Shown in pieces: positions 58,174 to 64,000 of a DNA stretch of 64,000 bases. Origin of the DNA: Ralstonia sp. TCR112 (GTDB taxonomy: Bacteria; Pseudomonadota; Gammaproteobacteria; Burkholderiales; Burkholderiaceae); NCBI RefSeq assembly GCF_007997035.1, contig NZ_VOSS01000005.1, positions 1-64,000 of the forward strand, given 5' to 3'. Position 1 is the stretch's first letter. The number at the start of each line of letters is the position of its first letter. Made by a program: the position numbers and the translations under genes. The notes below the pieces were generated by a model, which saw only the letters and a list, made by a program, of their open reading frames with translations, had not been told where the DNA came from and did not search any database.

Positions 58174-58959
58174 ATGACACTGAGATTCGCCAGCCTTGGC
58201 AGCGGCAGTGAAGGGAATGCGCTGCTCGTCGAATCCGCGAGCGGCGCGACATGCACGCGCATCCTGCTTGATTGCGGCTTCGGAATCCGGGAGACCGTTC
58301 GGCGGCTTGAACGCCTGGGCTGCACACCGGAATCTCTGAACGCCATCCTCGTCACGCACGAGCATAGCGATCACGTTGGCAGCGCCTATGCGGTTGCCGC
58401 CAAATTCAATATCCCCGTCTGGACCAGCCACGGCACATATCGGGCGACCGAAAACCTACGCGGCGCCGACCGTGCAGCCGTGCGTTTCTGCCGCGCCGAC
58501 GATGTGTTCTCCGTCGGCGATCTGCAAATCTTGCCTTACACCGTGCCGCACGACGCGCGCGAGCCGCTGCAGTTCGTCTTCAACGACGGTGCGCGGCGCC
58601 TGGGTGTGCTGACCGATGCCGGGATGTCGACGGAATACCTTTGCACGCATCTGGCCGGCATGCACGCCCTCGTGCTCGAATGCAATCACGACCGTGAGAT
58701 GCTGGCCAATTCAGCCTATCCGTGGTCATTGAAACGTCGCATCGGCGGGGATTTTGGCCACTTGGCCAACGACATAGCAGCTGCGATCCTCGCGCGTGTG
58801 CGCCACGATGGGCTGCATACGGTTGTGGCTGCGCATCTATCCAAGCAGAACAACACGCCGCAATTGGCAGCCGAGGCCATCGCCATGCCGCTGGGTGCTC
58901 GCGTAGACGACGTGCCGATCGCGGATCAGGAAGAGGGCCTGCTTTGGCGCACCGTTTGA
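58174..58959 (+). CDS. MBL-fold metallohydrolase, YycJ/WalJ-like
   Basis: A 261-residue metallo-beta-lactamase-fold protein. Metal motifs are VTHEHSDHVG (HxHxDH), the His in PYTVPHDAREP, the Asp in LTDAGMST and LECNHD, with the late His in AAHLSKQNN. It begins MTLRFASLGSGSEGNALLVE, the SLGSGSSGN start diagnostic of the YycJ/WalJ group of nucleases. It lies 34 bp behind bamC. A DNase or RNase activity is likely from the group; the physiological substrate is unknown. Confidence 0.9.
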   Translation: MTLRFASLGSGSEGNALLVESASGATCTRILLDCGFGIRETVRRLERLGCTPESLNAILVTHEHSDHVGSAYAVAAKFNIPVWTSHGTYRATENLRGADRAAVRFCRADDVFSVGDLQILPYTVPHDAREPLQFVFNDGARRLGVLTDAGMSTEYLCTHLAGMHALVLECNHDREMLANSAYPWSLKRRIGGDFGHLANDIAAAILARVRHDGLHTVVAAHLSKQNNTPQLAAEAIAMPLGARVDDVPIADQEEGLLWRTV

Positions 58960-59065
58960 GTGCGATAGCCTTCGCCGGAGGCTGCTTGTAAGATTCAGAA
59001 ACAACTTTGAATGGCGGATGGGCGTCGTCGTTACTGTCCGGACGTTGCAGCCCACTCGCCCATGA

Positions 59066-59093
59066 AAAAAGCCGACCCGAAGGTCGGCTTTTT
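59066..59093. terminator. Bidirectional intrinsic terminator
   Basis: A perfect 12-bp stem AAAAAGCCGACC / GGTCGGCTTTTT with loop CGAA lies between the MBL gene (plus) and the Ala-rich lipoprotein gene (minus). T tracts on both strands allow it to stop both converging transcripts. Confidence 0.88.
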
Positions 59094-59112
59094 CGTCTCG
59101 CGAGAAACGCGA

Positions 59113-59355
59113 TTACTGCTTAGCAGCCGGAGCCGATGCAGCAGCGTCCGAAGCAGCCGGAGCAGCAGCGGCGTCCGAAGCGGCCGGGGCAGCCGGAGCA
59201 GCAGCGGCGTCCGAAGCAGCCGGAGCAGCCGGAGCGGCAGCAGCCGGAGCCGAAGCTTCAGGAGCGGCGGCCGGAGCAGCAGCTTCTTCCTTCTTACCGC
59301 AAGCAGCCAGAGCCACAGCAGCCATCAGCGAGGCGATCAGGAGAGACTTTTTCAT
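59113..59355 (-). CDS. Ala/Pro-rich small lipoprotein
   Basis: An 80-residue protein with a lipoprotein signal (KKSLLIASLMAAVALAAC, lipobox LAAC with Cys19) followed by GKKEEAAAPAAAP and a low-complexity Ala/Pro/Ser/Asp tail of imperfect 12-residue repeats (APAASDAAAAPA type). It probably sits in the outer or inner membrane as a flexible, extended tether. ATG is preceded by AAGGATCGAAAA on the minus strand. Function unknown; proteins of this form are abundant in Burkholderiaceae. Confidence 0.85.
   Translation of the reverse strand: MKKSLLIASLMAAVALAACGKKEEAAAPAAAPEASAPAAAAPAAPAASDAAAAPAAPAASDAAAAPAASDAAASAPAAKQ
59159..59230. repeat. Tandem 36-bp repeat inside the lipoprotein gene
   Basis: Two near-identical 36-bp units (59159-59194 and 59195-59230), flanked by partial copies, each encode 12 residues of the Ala/Pro/Asp tail. 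The high identity at DNA level suggests recent expansion by slippage, so copy number may vary among strains. Confidence 0.75.
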
Positions 59356-59594
59356 TTTTTCGATCCTTAAACTGAATATGGAAAGCGGACAACAAAAAGG
59401 GCGATGAATAATTACCGGTAATTATCGCTCAGGTACTACACCTTCTTCTCTGCTGGCAGCCAAGCCGCACGAGGGCTGCTCGACCTGCAAGCTAGCGTCG
59501 GATTATAGCGACCTTTACCTACCATGTGTAGCCGAGTCGGGGCTGACGCACGTGCGATTCACACCGTTTTGTAACGATCTGTTTCAATGCGGAA

Positions 59595-60824
59595 TCATCG
59601 CCGCGCGGGACCAGCGAGCCTTAGCCAGCCCTCTTCGTACCAAGCGTGCAACGTATCCATCAGATCCGGCAAGCCGGCTGCGGCATCCACGGAAGCTGCG
59701 GTCGCACAACGCGCGTCGGCCAACGCGGAAAGCCACGCAAGCAGCGTTCCCGACGGTTCAAACGTATCGCCGTTGATCCAGAAGCGTTGCGCGTCATACA
59801 GCGCTTGCGTGCGCGCGTCTAGCACGATGCCTTCCTTGCGCGCACGAGCCGTGAAACGGGCAAGGGGCAGGCGGGGTTGCGTGACAAAGTCGACGTGATC
59901 CTTCGGTTCGGAAAGGTACGCGCCGAGGAACTCCCCAACAAGTTCTGGCGTCCAGCGCAACGCGTTGAGCTTCTGGGCAAGTGCCTTGACCATGGCTGCT
60001 GGCAGCTCGGCGGGGCGGCCGGTAGGTTTTTGCTCGGGGTCGGCGTAACGGCCCTCGAAGTTGGGGTCGTCTTCCAGCGTTTGGGACAGGAAGCCCAGGA
60101 AGTGACCAGCCAGTTCCCGGTACGACGGTGAGCGGAAACCAATTGAGTACGTCATGCAATCGCCTTCGGCCACGCCGTCGTGCGCGTAGTGGGGCGGCAG
60201 ATACAGCATGTCGCCAGGCTCGAGCACAAATTCTTCTTCGGGCTGGAAATTGGCGAGGATTTTGAGGGGCAGATCGGGGATGAGCGTGAGGTCATCCTGT
60301 GCGGAGATGCGCCAGCGGCGCTTGCCGTGGGCCTGCAGCAGGAACACATCGTACGAATCGAAGTGCGGGCCGACGCCGCCGCCGTCGGTTGCGAAGCTGA
60401 TCATCACGTCGTCGAGCCGCGCGTCCGGAATGAACCGGAAGCGCTGCATGAGCGCCTCGACCGCCGGCTCGACGAGGTTCACGCCTTGAACGAGTACCGA
60501 CCAGTTGCGCGTCTTGCGCGAGGGCAACGGGCGTTCGTCGAAGGGGCCGTGGTTGAACGACCAGCGCCCGCGCGATTGCGCGATCAGGCGGGACTCGACA
60601 TCGGCGCGCTCGGCCAGGGCAAGGAGCCGCTCCGGCGATAGCGGAAAGTGCAGCGCGCGCATCTCTTCGGGCGACAGCGCCTGCCGGATCAGCAAAGGTT
60701 TTTTTTGCCAGTGCGTGCGCATGAAATCGCGCGGTGACAGCCCGCCGAGGAGTTGCGCGGGGCGCTCCGCTGGAAGAGCGGGTTGGACGCCGCCATCGGC
60801 AGCGTATAATGGGACTTCGTTCAT
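59595..60824 (-). CDS. JmjC-domain ribosomal protein hydroxylase, RoxA/YcfD-like
   Basis: A 409-residue Fe(II)/2-oxoglutarate oxygenase of the ribosomal oxygenase group; E. coli YcfD (RoxA) hydroxylates an Arg of ribosomal protein L16. Correspondence covers the N-terminal THWQKKPLLIRQ, VESRLIAQSRGRWSFNHGPF, GGGVGPHFDSYDVFLLQAHGKRRWRI with the iron ligands His and Asp (HFD), and the third ligand in LPPHYAHDGVA; a dimerisation and a winged C-terminal domain follow. It is divergent from slyD with 11 bp between start codons. Conservation of the HxD...H triad suggests it is active. Confidence 0.92.
   Translation of the reverse strand: MNEVPLYAADGGVQPALPAERPAQLLGGLSPRDFMRTHWQKKPLLIRQALSPEEMRALHFPLSPERLLALAERADVESRLIAQSRGRWSFNHGPFDERPLPSRKTRNWSVLVQGVNLVEPAVEALMQRFRFIPDARLDDVMISFATDGGGVGPHFDSYDVFLLQAHGKRRWRISAQDDLTLIPDLPLKILANFQPEEEFVLEPGDMLYLPPHYAHDGVAEGDCMTYSIGFRSPSYRELAGHFLGFLSQTLEDDPNFEGRYADPEQKPTGRPAELPAAMVKALAQKLNALRWTPELVGEFLGAYLSEPKDHVDFVTQPRLPLARFTARARKEGIVLDARTQALYDAQRFWINGDTFEPSGTLLAWLSALADARCATAASVDAAAGLPDLMDTLHAWYEEGWLRLAGPARR
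60783..60810 (+). promoter_or_regulatory. slyD promoter inside the 5' end of the RoxA-like gene
   Basis: TTGGAC (60783-60788) and consensus TATAAT (60805-60810) with a 16-bp spacer lie 25 bp before the slyD start. Both hexamers are within the first 42 bp of the oppositely oriented oxygenase gene, so initiation at slyD would compete with transcription of that gene. Confidence 0.55.
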
Positions 60825-60835
60825 GGAGTGCGCAA

Positions 60836-61363
60836 TTGAAAATCGCGAAGAATACGGTGGTGTCGGTGGCTTACAAACTGTCCGACGCGCAGGGCAACGT
60901 CATCGAGGAATCCGATGAGCCGATGGTGTATTTGCACGGCGGCTATGATGGCACGTTCCCCAAGATCGAGGAAGCGCTGGACGGCCAGGAGCAAGGCTTC
61001 GAGACCAAACTGCAGCTCGAACCGGACGATGCGTTCGGTGACTACGATCAGGAGCTGATCAAGATCGAGCCGCGCGATCGCTTTCCGGAACCGCTCGAAG
61101 TTGGGATGCAGTTCGAAGGCGTGCCCGAGGATGGCGACGAAGAAGACGCCATTGTCTACACGGTCACCGACGTGGCGGAAGACAAGGTGGTGCTGGACGG
61201 CAACCACCCGCTGGCCGGCATGGCGCTGCGCTTCGAGCTGAAGGTCACTGAAGTGCGTGAAGCCACGGCGGAGGAAATCGAGCACGGCCACGTGCACGGT
61301 GAGAACGGCCTTGAAGTGGTGGACGAGGACGAAGACGACGACAAGCCGCACACGCTGCACTGA
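60836..61363 (+). CDS. slyD: FKBP-type peptidyl-prolyl isomerase SlyD
   Basis: A 175-residue prolyl cis-trans isomerase and metallochaperone. The start is TTG (MKIAKNTVVSVAYKLSD), with GGAGTG before it. The FKBP domain includes VIEESDEPMVYLHGG and EALDGQEQGFETKLQLEPDDAFGDYD (in parts), with the inserted IF domain, and FELKVTEVREAT. The C-terminus is acidic with some His (EHGHVHGENG, DEDEDDDKPHTLH), shorter than the metal-binding tail of E. coli SlyD, so nickel binding may be weaker. A strong terminator follows. Confidence 0.94.
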   Translation: MKIAKNTVVSVAYKLSDAQGNVIEESDEPMVYLHGGYDGTFPKIEEALDGQEQGFETKLQLEPDDAFGDYDQELIKIEPRDRFPEPLEVGMQFEGVPEDGDEEDAIVYTVTDVAEDKVVLDGNHPLAGMALRFELKVTEVREATAEEIEHGHVHGENGLEVVDEDEDDDKPHTLH

Positions 61364-61385
61364 TCGGCACGTCCATCGAGATACG

Positions 61386-61413
61386 AAAACGGGAGCTTCG
61401 GCTCCCGTTTTTT
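61386..61413. terminator. Bidirectional UUCG terminator after slyD
   Basis: A perfect 11-bp stem AAAACGGGAGC / GCTCCCGTTTT with the very stable TTCG loop and T tail lies 22 bp after the slyD stop and at the end of the converging phosphoesterase gene (stop at 61412-61414), so it probably serves both transcripts. Confidence 0.92.
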
Positions 61414-62488
61414 ATTGCGCCGACGCTGGCACGATCTCCGGCGCCGGGGCGGGCGTGTTGTCGAGGCGGCGGCTACGGATATGGAAGAGCGGCGTGCGGC
61501 CCGGCGTGACAGACACCTCCAGCCAGCGATCGAGCACCGGCGACCCATAGGTGCGCGCGCGCATGACGTGCGGATCCGGGCGGCCGTCTTCGTCCTTGAG
61601 CGGACGATCCAGCATGAAGGTCTGGCTGGCCCCGTGGATGAGGAGAACGGCACCGTCGTAATCGCGCGTGAGTGCTCGCAGCTGACGCTTGAGTGCCAGG
61701 TAGCCGTCATGCGAGCGGCGGCGCAACAAACCGTCGAGCAGGGTCGGTGCGCGGCGCCGCTCCCACCCGTCTTCAAAGAGCGGATCGGCCTGCATCATGA
61801 CGACCACGCCCGCCATCCTGCGCTGGCGTGCGACGGCAAAGGCGCGGGCGAGCCATTGGCGGTTGGCTTCGAGACGGTCTTCGTATTCGCCGTTGCGCCC
61901 GCCCGCCGTCTTGTAGTTGTTGTTGTCGCCGGGCACGTTGAGCGTGACGAACAGCACGTCGTTCATCGTCCAGCGCGTGTTCTCGCGGTAGCTGCGGAAC
62001 TTGGCCTGATCGGACTGGCGCATGACCGTCATGGTCCGCTGGCCGAGGGTGTTGTCGTCGGGGTAGAACAGCTCGCGCAGGCGCAACAGGCGCTCCACCG
62101 GGTCGAAGCTGCCCGCCGCGGGGCGCTGGCAATCGCTCCAGTCGTGGTCGCCCGGGATGTAGATGACGGGCGCGATCAGGCTGTCGAGCAGATCGTGGCG
62201 CGCTTCGAGCAGCGTGTCGGAGCACGACTCATCGCGGCCCTTGAGGTTGCCTAGATGAACGACGAAGGCCGGGTGTTCGGCGTCGATGGCGTCCAGCAGT
62301 GCGCGCGCCGGGGCGACATCTTCAGCGCGCTCGGGCACGTTGCCGATCACCGTGAAGGTGAACGCAGCCGGCGTGCCAGTTGCAGGCTTTGCGCCCTCGG
62401 ATGCCGCCGGCACAGCCACCGGCAGCAGCATCGCCAGCGTCATGGCGATGCATTGGAGCGTGCGGGAAGCTGTGCCGGCGCGAGTCAT
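61412..62488 (-). CDS. Exported metallophosphoesterase-like protein
   Basis: A 358-residue protein with a signal peptide (TLQCIAMTLAMLLPVAVPAAS) and a calcineurin-like phosphoesterase fold. Ligand-like motifs are VIGNVPE in place of the usual GD, VHLGNLKG, IPGDHDWSDC (GDHDW in place of GNHE), VVMMQADP and a late LIHGASQTF. The first Asp motif appears replaced, so catalysis is uncertain. It lies 4 bp after mutS on the same strand. The ATG of MTRAGTASR is chosen as it precedes the signal. The substrate is unknown. Confidence 0.78.
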   Translation of the reverse strand: MTRAGTASRTLQCIAMTLAMLLPVAVPAASEGAKPATGTPAAFTFTVIGNVPERAEDVAPARALLDAIDAEHPAFVVHLGNLKGRDESCSDTLLEARHDLLDSLIAPVIYIPGDHDWSDCQRPAAGSFDPVERLLRLRELFYPDDNTLGQRTMTVMRQSDQAKFRSYRENTRWTMNDVLFVTLNVPGDNNNYKTAGGRNGEYEDRLEANRQWLARAFAVARQRRMAGVVVMMQADPLFEDGWERRRAPTLLDGLLRRRSHDGYLALKRQLRALTRDYDGAVLLIHGASQTFMLDRPLKDEDGRPDPHVMRARTYGSPVLDRWLEVSVTPGRTPLFHIRSRRLDNTPAPAPEIVPASAQ

Positions 62489-62492
62489 GGAG

Positions 62493-64000
62493 TCAGGCGG
62501 ATGGGTTCGCCAGTGCCTTGAGCCGGTACAGCGCATCGAGCGCTTCGCGCGGCGTCATGTCGTCGGGGTCGATTCCGGCGAGTGCTTCCGTCAGCGCGCT
62601 GTCGGGTGCTTCGGCGTCGGCATCGTCTTCGTCGTCGGTGGGCGAGTCTGCGGCGAGAGCGAACAGGTCAAGCTGGGGCGTGGCGCCGGTGTCTGCGGAA
62701 TGCTGCTCCAGCCAGGCCAGCCGCTTGCGCGCGGCACGAATGACCGGCTGCGGCACGCCCGCCAGCTGCGCGACCTGCAGGCCGTAACTCTGGCTGGCCG
62801 GACCTTCTTGCACGGCATGCAGGAACACGATGCCATCACCGTGTTCGACGGCGGAGAGATGCACGTTGGCGGCCTGTGCAAACTCCTGTGGCAGTTGCGT
62901 CAACTCGAAATAGTGCGTGGCGAAGAGCGTGTGGCTGCGGTTGTGCGACAGCAAGTGGCGCGCAATCGCCCAGGCCAGCGCAAGGCCGTCGAACGTGCTC
63001 GTGCCGCGGCCGATTTCGTCCATCAACACCAGGCTGTTGGGTGTGGCCCGGTGCAGGATGGCAGCGGCCTCCGTCATTTCGACCATGAAGGTCGAACGAC
63101 CGCCCGCCAGATCATCGGCGGCGCCGATGCGGGTGAAGATGCGGTCGATCGGCCCGATGACAGCCGCTTCCGCCGGGACAAATGCGCCGACGTAGGCAAG
63201 CAGCACGACGAGCGCGGTTTGGCGCATGAAGGTCGATTTACCACCCATGTTCGGGCCGGTGATCAGCAGCAGCTTGCGCGCTTCCTGCAGCATGCAGTCG
63301 TTGGCGACGAACTGTTCGACTTGCTGTTCGACCACGGGATGGCGTGCGCGCGTCAGCTCAATGCCCGGGGCATCGGTCAGCGTGGGGCGCGACCACGACA
63401 GCGCATGCGCGCGCTCGGCGAGCGTTGCCAGCACATCGGCCTGCGCCAGCGCGGCGGCGATGCGCTTGAACTCGGCCAGATGCGGCAGCAGTTTCTGCAG
63501 CAACTCTTCGTAGAGGACTTTCTCGCGCGACAGGGCACGGTCCTGCGCGGACAACGCTTTGTCTTCGAACGCCTTCAGCTCGGGCGTGATGTAGCGCTCG
63601 GCGTTCTTCAGCGTCTGGCGGCGGCGGTAATCGTCCGGCACCTTGGCGGCCTGGCCGTTGGTGACTTCAATGTAGAAGCCGTGCACGCGGTTGTATTCGA
63701 CGCGCAGATTGGCGATGCCGGTGCGCTCGCGCTCCCGGGTTTCCAGATCGACGAGGAACTGGCCGCAGTTTTCGGAGATGTCGCGTAGCTCGTCGAGGTC
63801 GGCATCGTAGCCGCGAGCGATGACGCCGCCGTCGCGCACCATGGCTGCCGGCTCGGCCATCACGGCACGCTGCAGCAGGGCGTGAGCGTCTTCCGGCAAG
63901 CTGAGCGCGGCGTACAGCTCGGTCAGCAGCGGAGCCGCGTCACTCCGCGGCAGTCCTTCGCGAATCTCGGGCAGGCGCGCCAGCGTGTCACGCAACGACG
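62493..64000 (-). CDS. mutS: DNA mismatch repair protein MutS, C-terminal part
   Basis: The last 502 or so residues of MutS, which recognises mismatches and recruits MutL; the N-terminal mismatch-binding domain lies outside the window. Visible are the clamp/lever region ([22 protein letters not shown]), and the ABC-type ATPase domain with Walker [31 protein letters not shown], Walker [19 protein letters not shown] and FATHYFEL. The helix-turn-helix dimerisation end ([20 protein letters not shown]) is intact. The frame continues to the window end without a stop. Confidence 0.97.
   Translation of the reverse strand, partial: SLRDTLARLPEIREGLPRSDAAPLLTELYAALSLPEDAHALLQRAVMAEPAAMVRDGGVIARGYDADLDELRDISENCGQFLVDLETRERERTGIANLRVEYNRVHGFYIEVTNGQAAKVPDDYRRRQTLKNAERYITPELKAFEDKALSAQDRALSREKVLYEELLQKLLPHLAEFKRIAAALAQADVLATLAERAHALSWSRPTLTDAPGIELTRARHPVVEQQVEQFVANDCMLQEARKLLLITGPNMGGKSTFMRQTALVVLLAYVGAFVPAEAAVIGPIDRIFTRIGAADDLAGGRSTFMVEMTEAAAILHRATPNSLVLMDEIGRGTSTFDGLALAWAIARHLLSHNRSHTLFATHYFELTQLPQEFAQAANVHLSAVEHGDGIVFLHAVQEGPASQSYGLQVAQLAGVPQPVIRAARKRLAWLEQHSADTGATPQLDLFALAADSPTDDEDDADAEAPDSALTEALAGIDPDDMTPREALDALYRLKALANPSA

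Noticed and set aside
59011-59370. Ser/Arg-rich frames on the plus strand over the lipoprotein repeats
   Set aside because: Low-complexity shadow of the Ala/Pro-rich lipoprotein on the minus strand, which has a signal peptide and lipobox.

Overview
The window is a GC-rich stretch of core chromosome from a betaproteobacterium of the Burkholderiaceae, most likely Ralstonia or a close relative. This rests on the gene orders (uvrC-pgsA-tRNA-Gly-tRNA-Gly-tRNA-Cys, pyrG-kdsA-eno-ftsB, lolCD-tatD-comEC, dapA-bamC-MBL, slyD beside a JmjC oxygenase, mutS), on protein similarity and on base composition. I see no prophage, insertion sequence or CRISPR array. About 60 protein genes, six tRNA genes and a set of strong intrinsic terminators can be supported.

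Layout. 1-3.4 kb: end of uvrC, pgsA, a tRNA cluster and an MFS exporter. 3.5-9.9 kb: a signalling module of an OmpR-type response regulator, a LysM-FecR envelope protein, a CHASE2 membrane histidine kinase, a small ORF, a second OmpR-type regulator with a degenerate receiver, and a small GlsB-type membrane protein. Both regulator promoters carry the same CAAT-N2-TTTGCAAT element at the same distance from a -10-like hexamer. 10.2-18.5 kb: a sugar-acid locus with a FadR-type regulator, glucarate dehydratase, an ExuT-like transporter, a GH31 glycosidase, a porin and an aldose 1-epimerase. 18.5-23.0 kb: a LysR regulator divergent from a LeuC/LeuD-type hydratase and a 2-hydroxycarboxylate transporter, probably a dicarboxylate catabolic island. 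23.1-26.6 kb: tRNA-Lys, a YeiE/YeiH-like pair with a perfect palindrome between them, a DUF899 protein, tRNA-Leu and tRNA-Asn.

26.6-35.5 kb: ferredoxin, recJ with an RpfE-like gene, lolC/E-lolD, tatD and comEC. 35.5-40.8 kb: the Anbu (proteasome-like) operon with a circularly permuted ATP-grasp protein, an alpha-E protein, a transglutaminase-like protein, Anbu and an alpha/beta hydrolase. 40.9-45.6 kb: pyrG, kdsA, DUF1330, eno, ftsB. 45.6-53.3 kb: a lipoprotein, hslO with a gamma-carbonic anhydrase, a ferritin-like DUF455 protein, a hydrolase, DUF393/DUF4166, a ferredoxin-NADP reductase, a PHP phosphoesterase and a YciO-type protein. 53.4-64 kb: a site-2 protease, trpS, a methyltransferase, dapA, bamC, an MBL hydrolase, an Ala-rich lipoprotein, the JmjC ribosomal oxygenase, slyD, a phosphoesterase and the C-terminal part of mutS.

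Four otherwise intact, conserved genes (FecR protein, GH31, leuC-like, ATP-grasp) each carry one single-base deletion. In all four, adding one G next to an existing G restores the family sequence, so a systematic sequencing error is more likely than true gene decay. I annotate them as frameshifted (pseudogene type) and give the reconstructed lengths.
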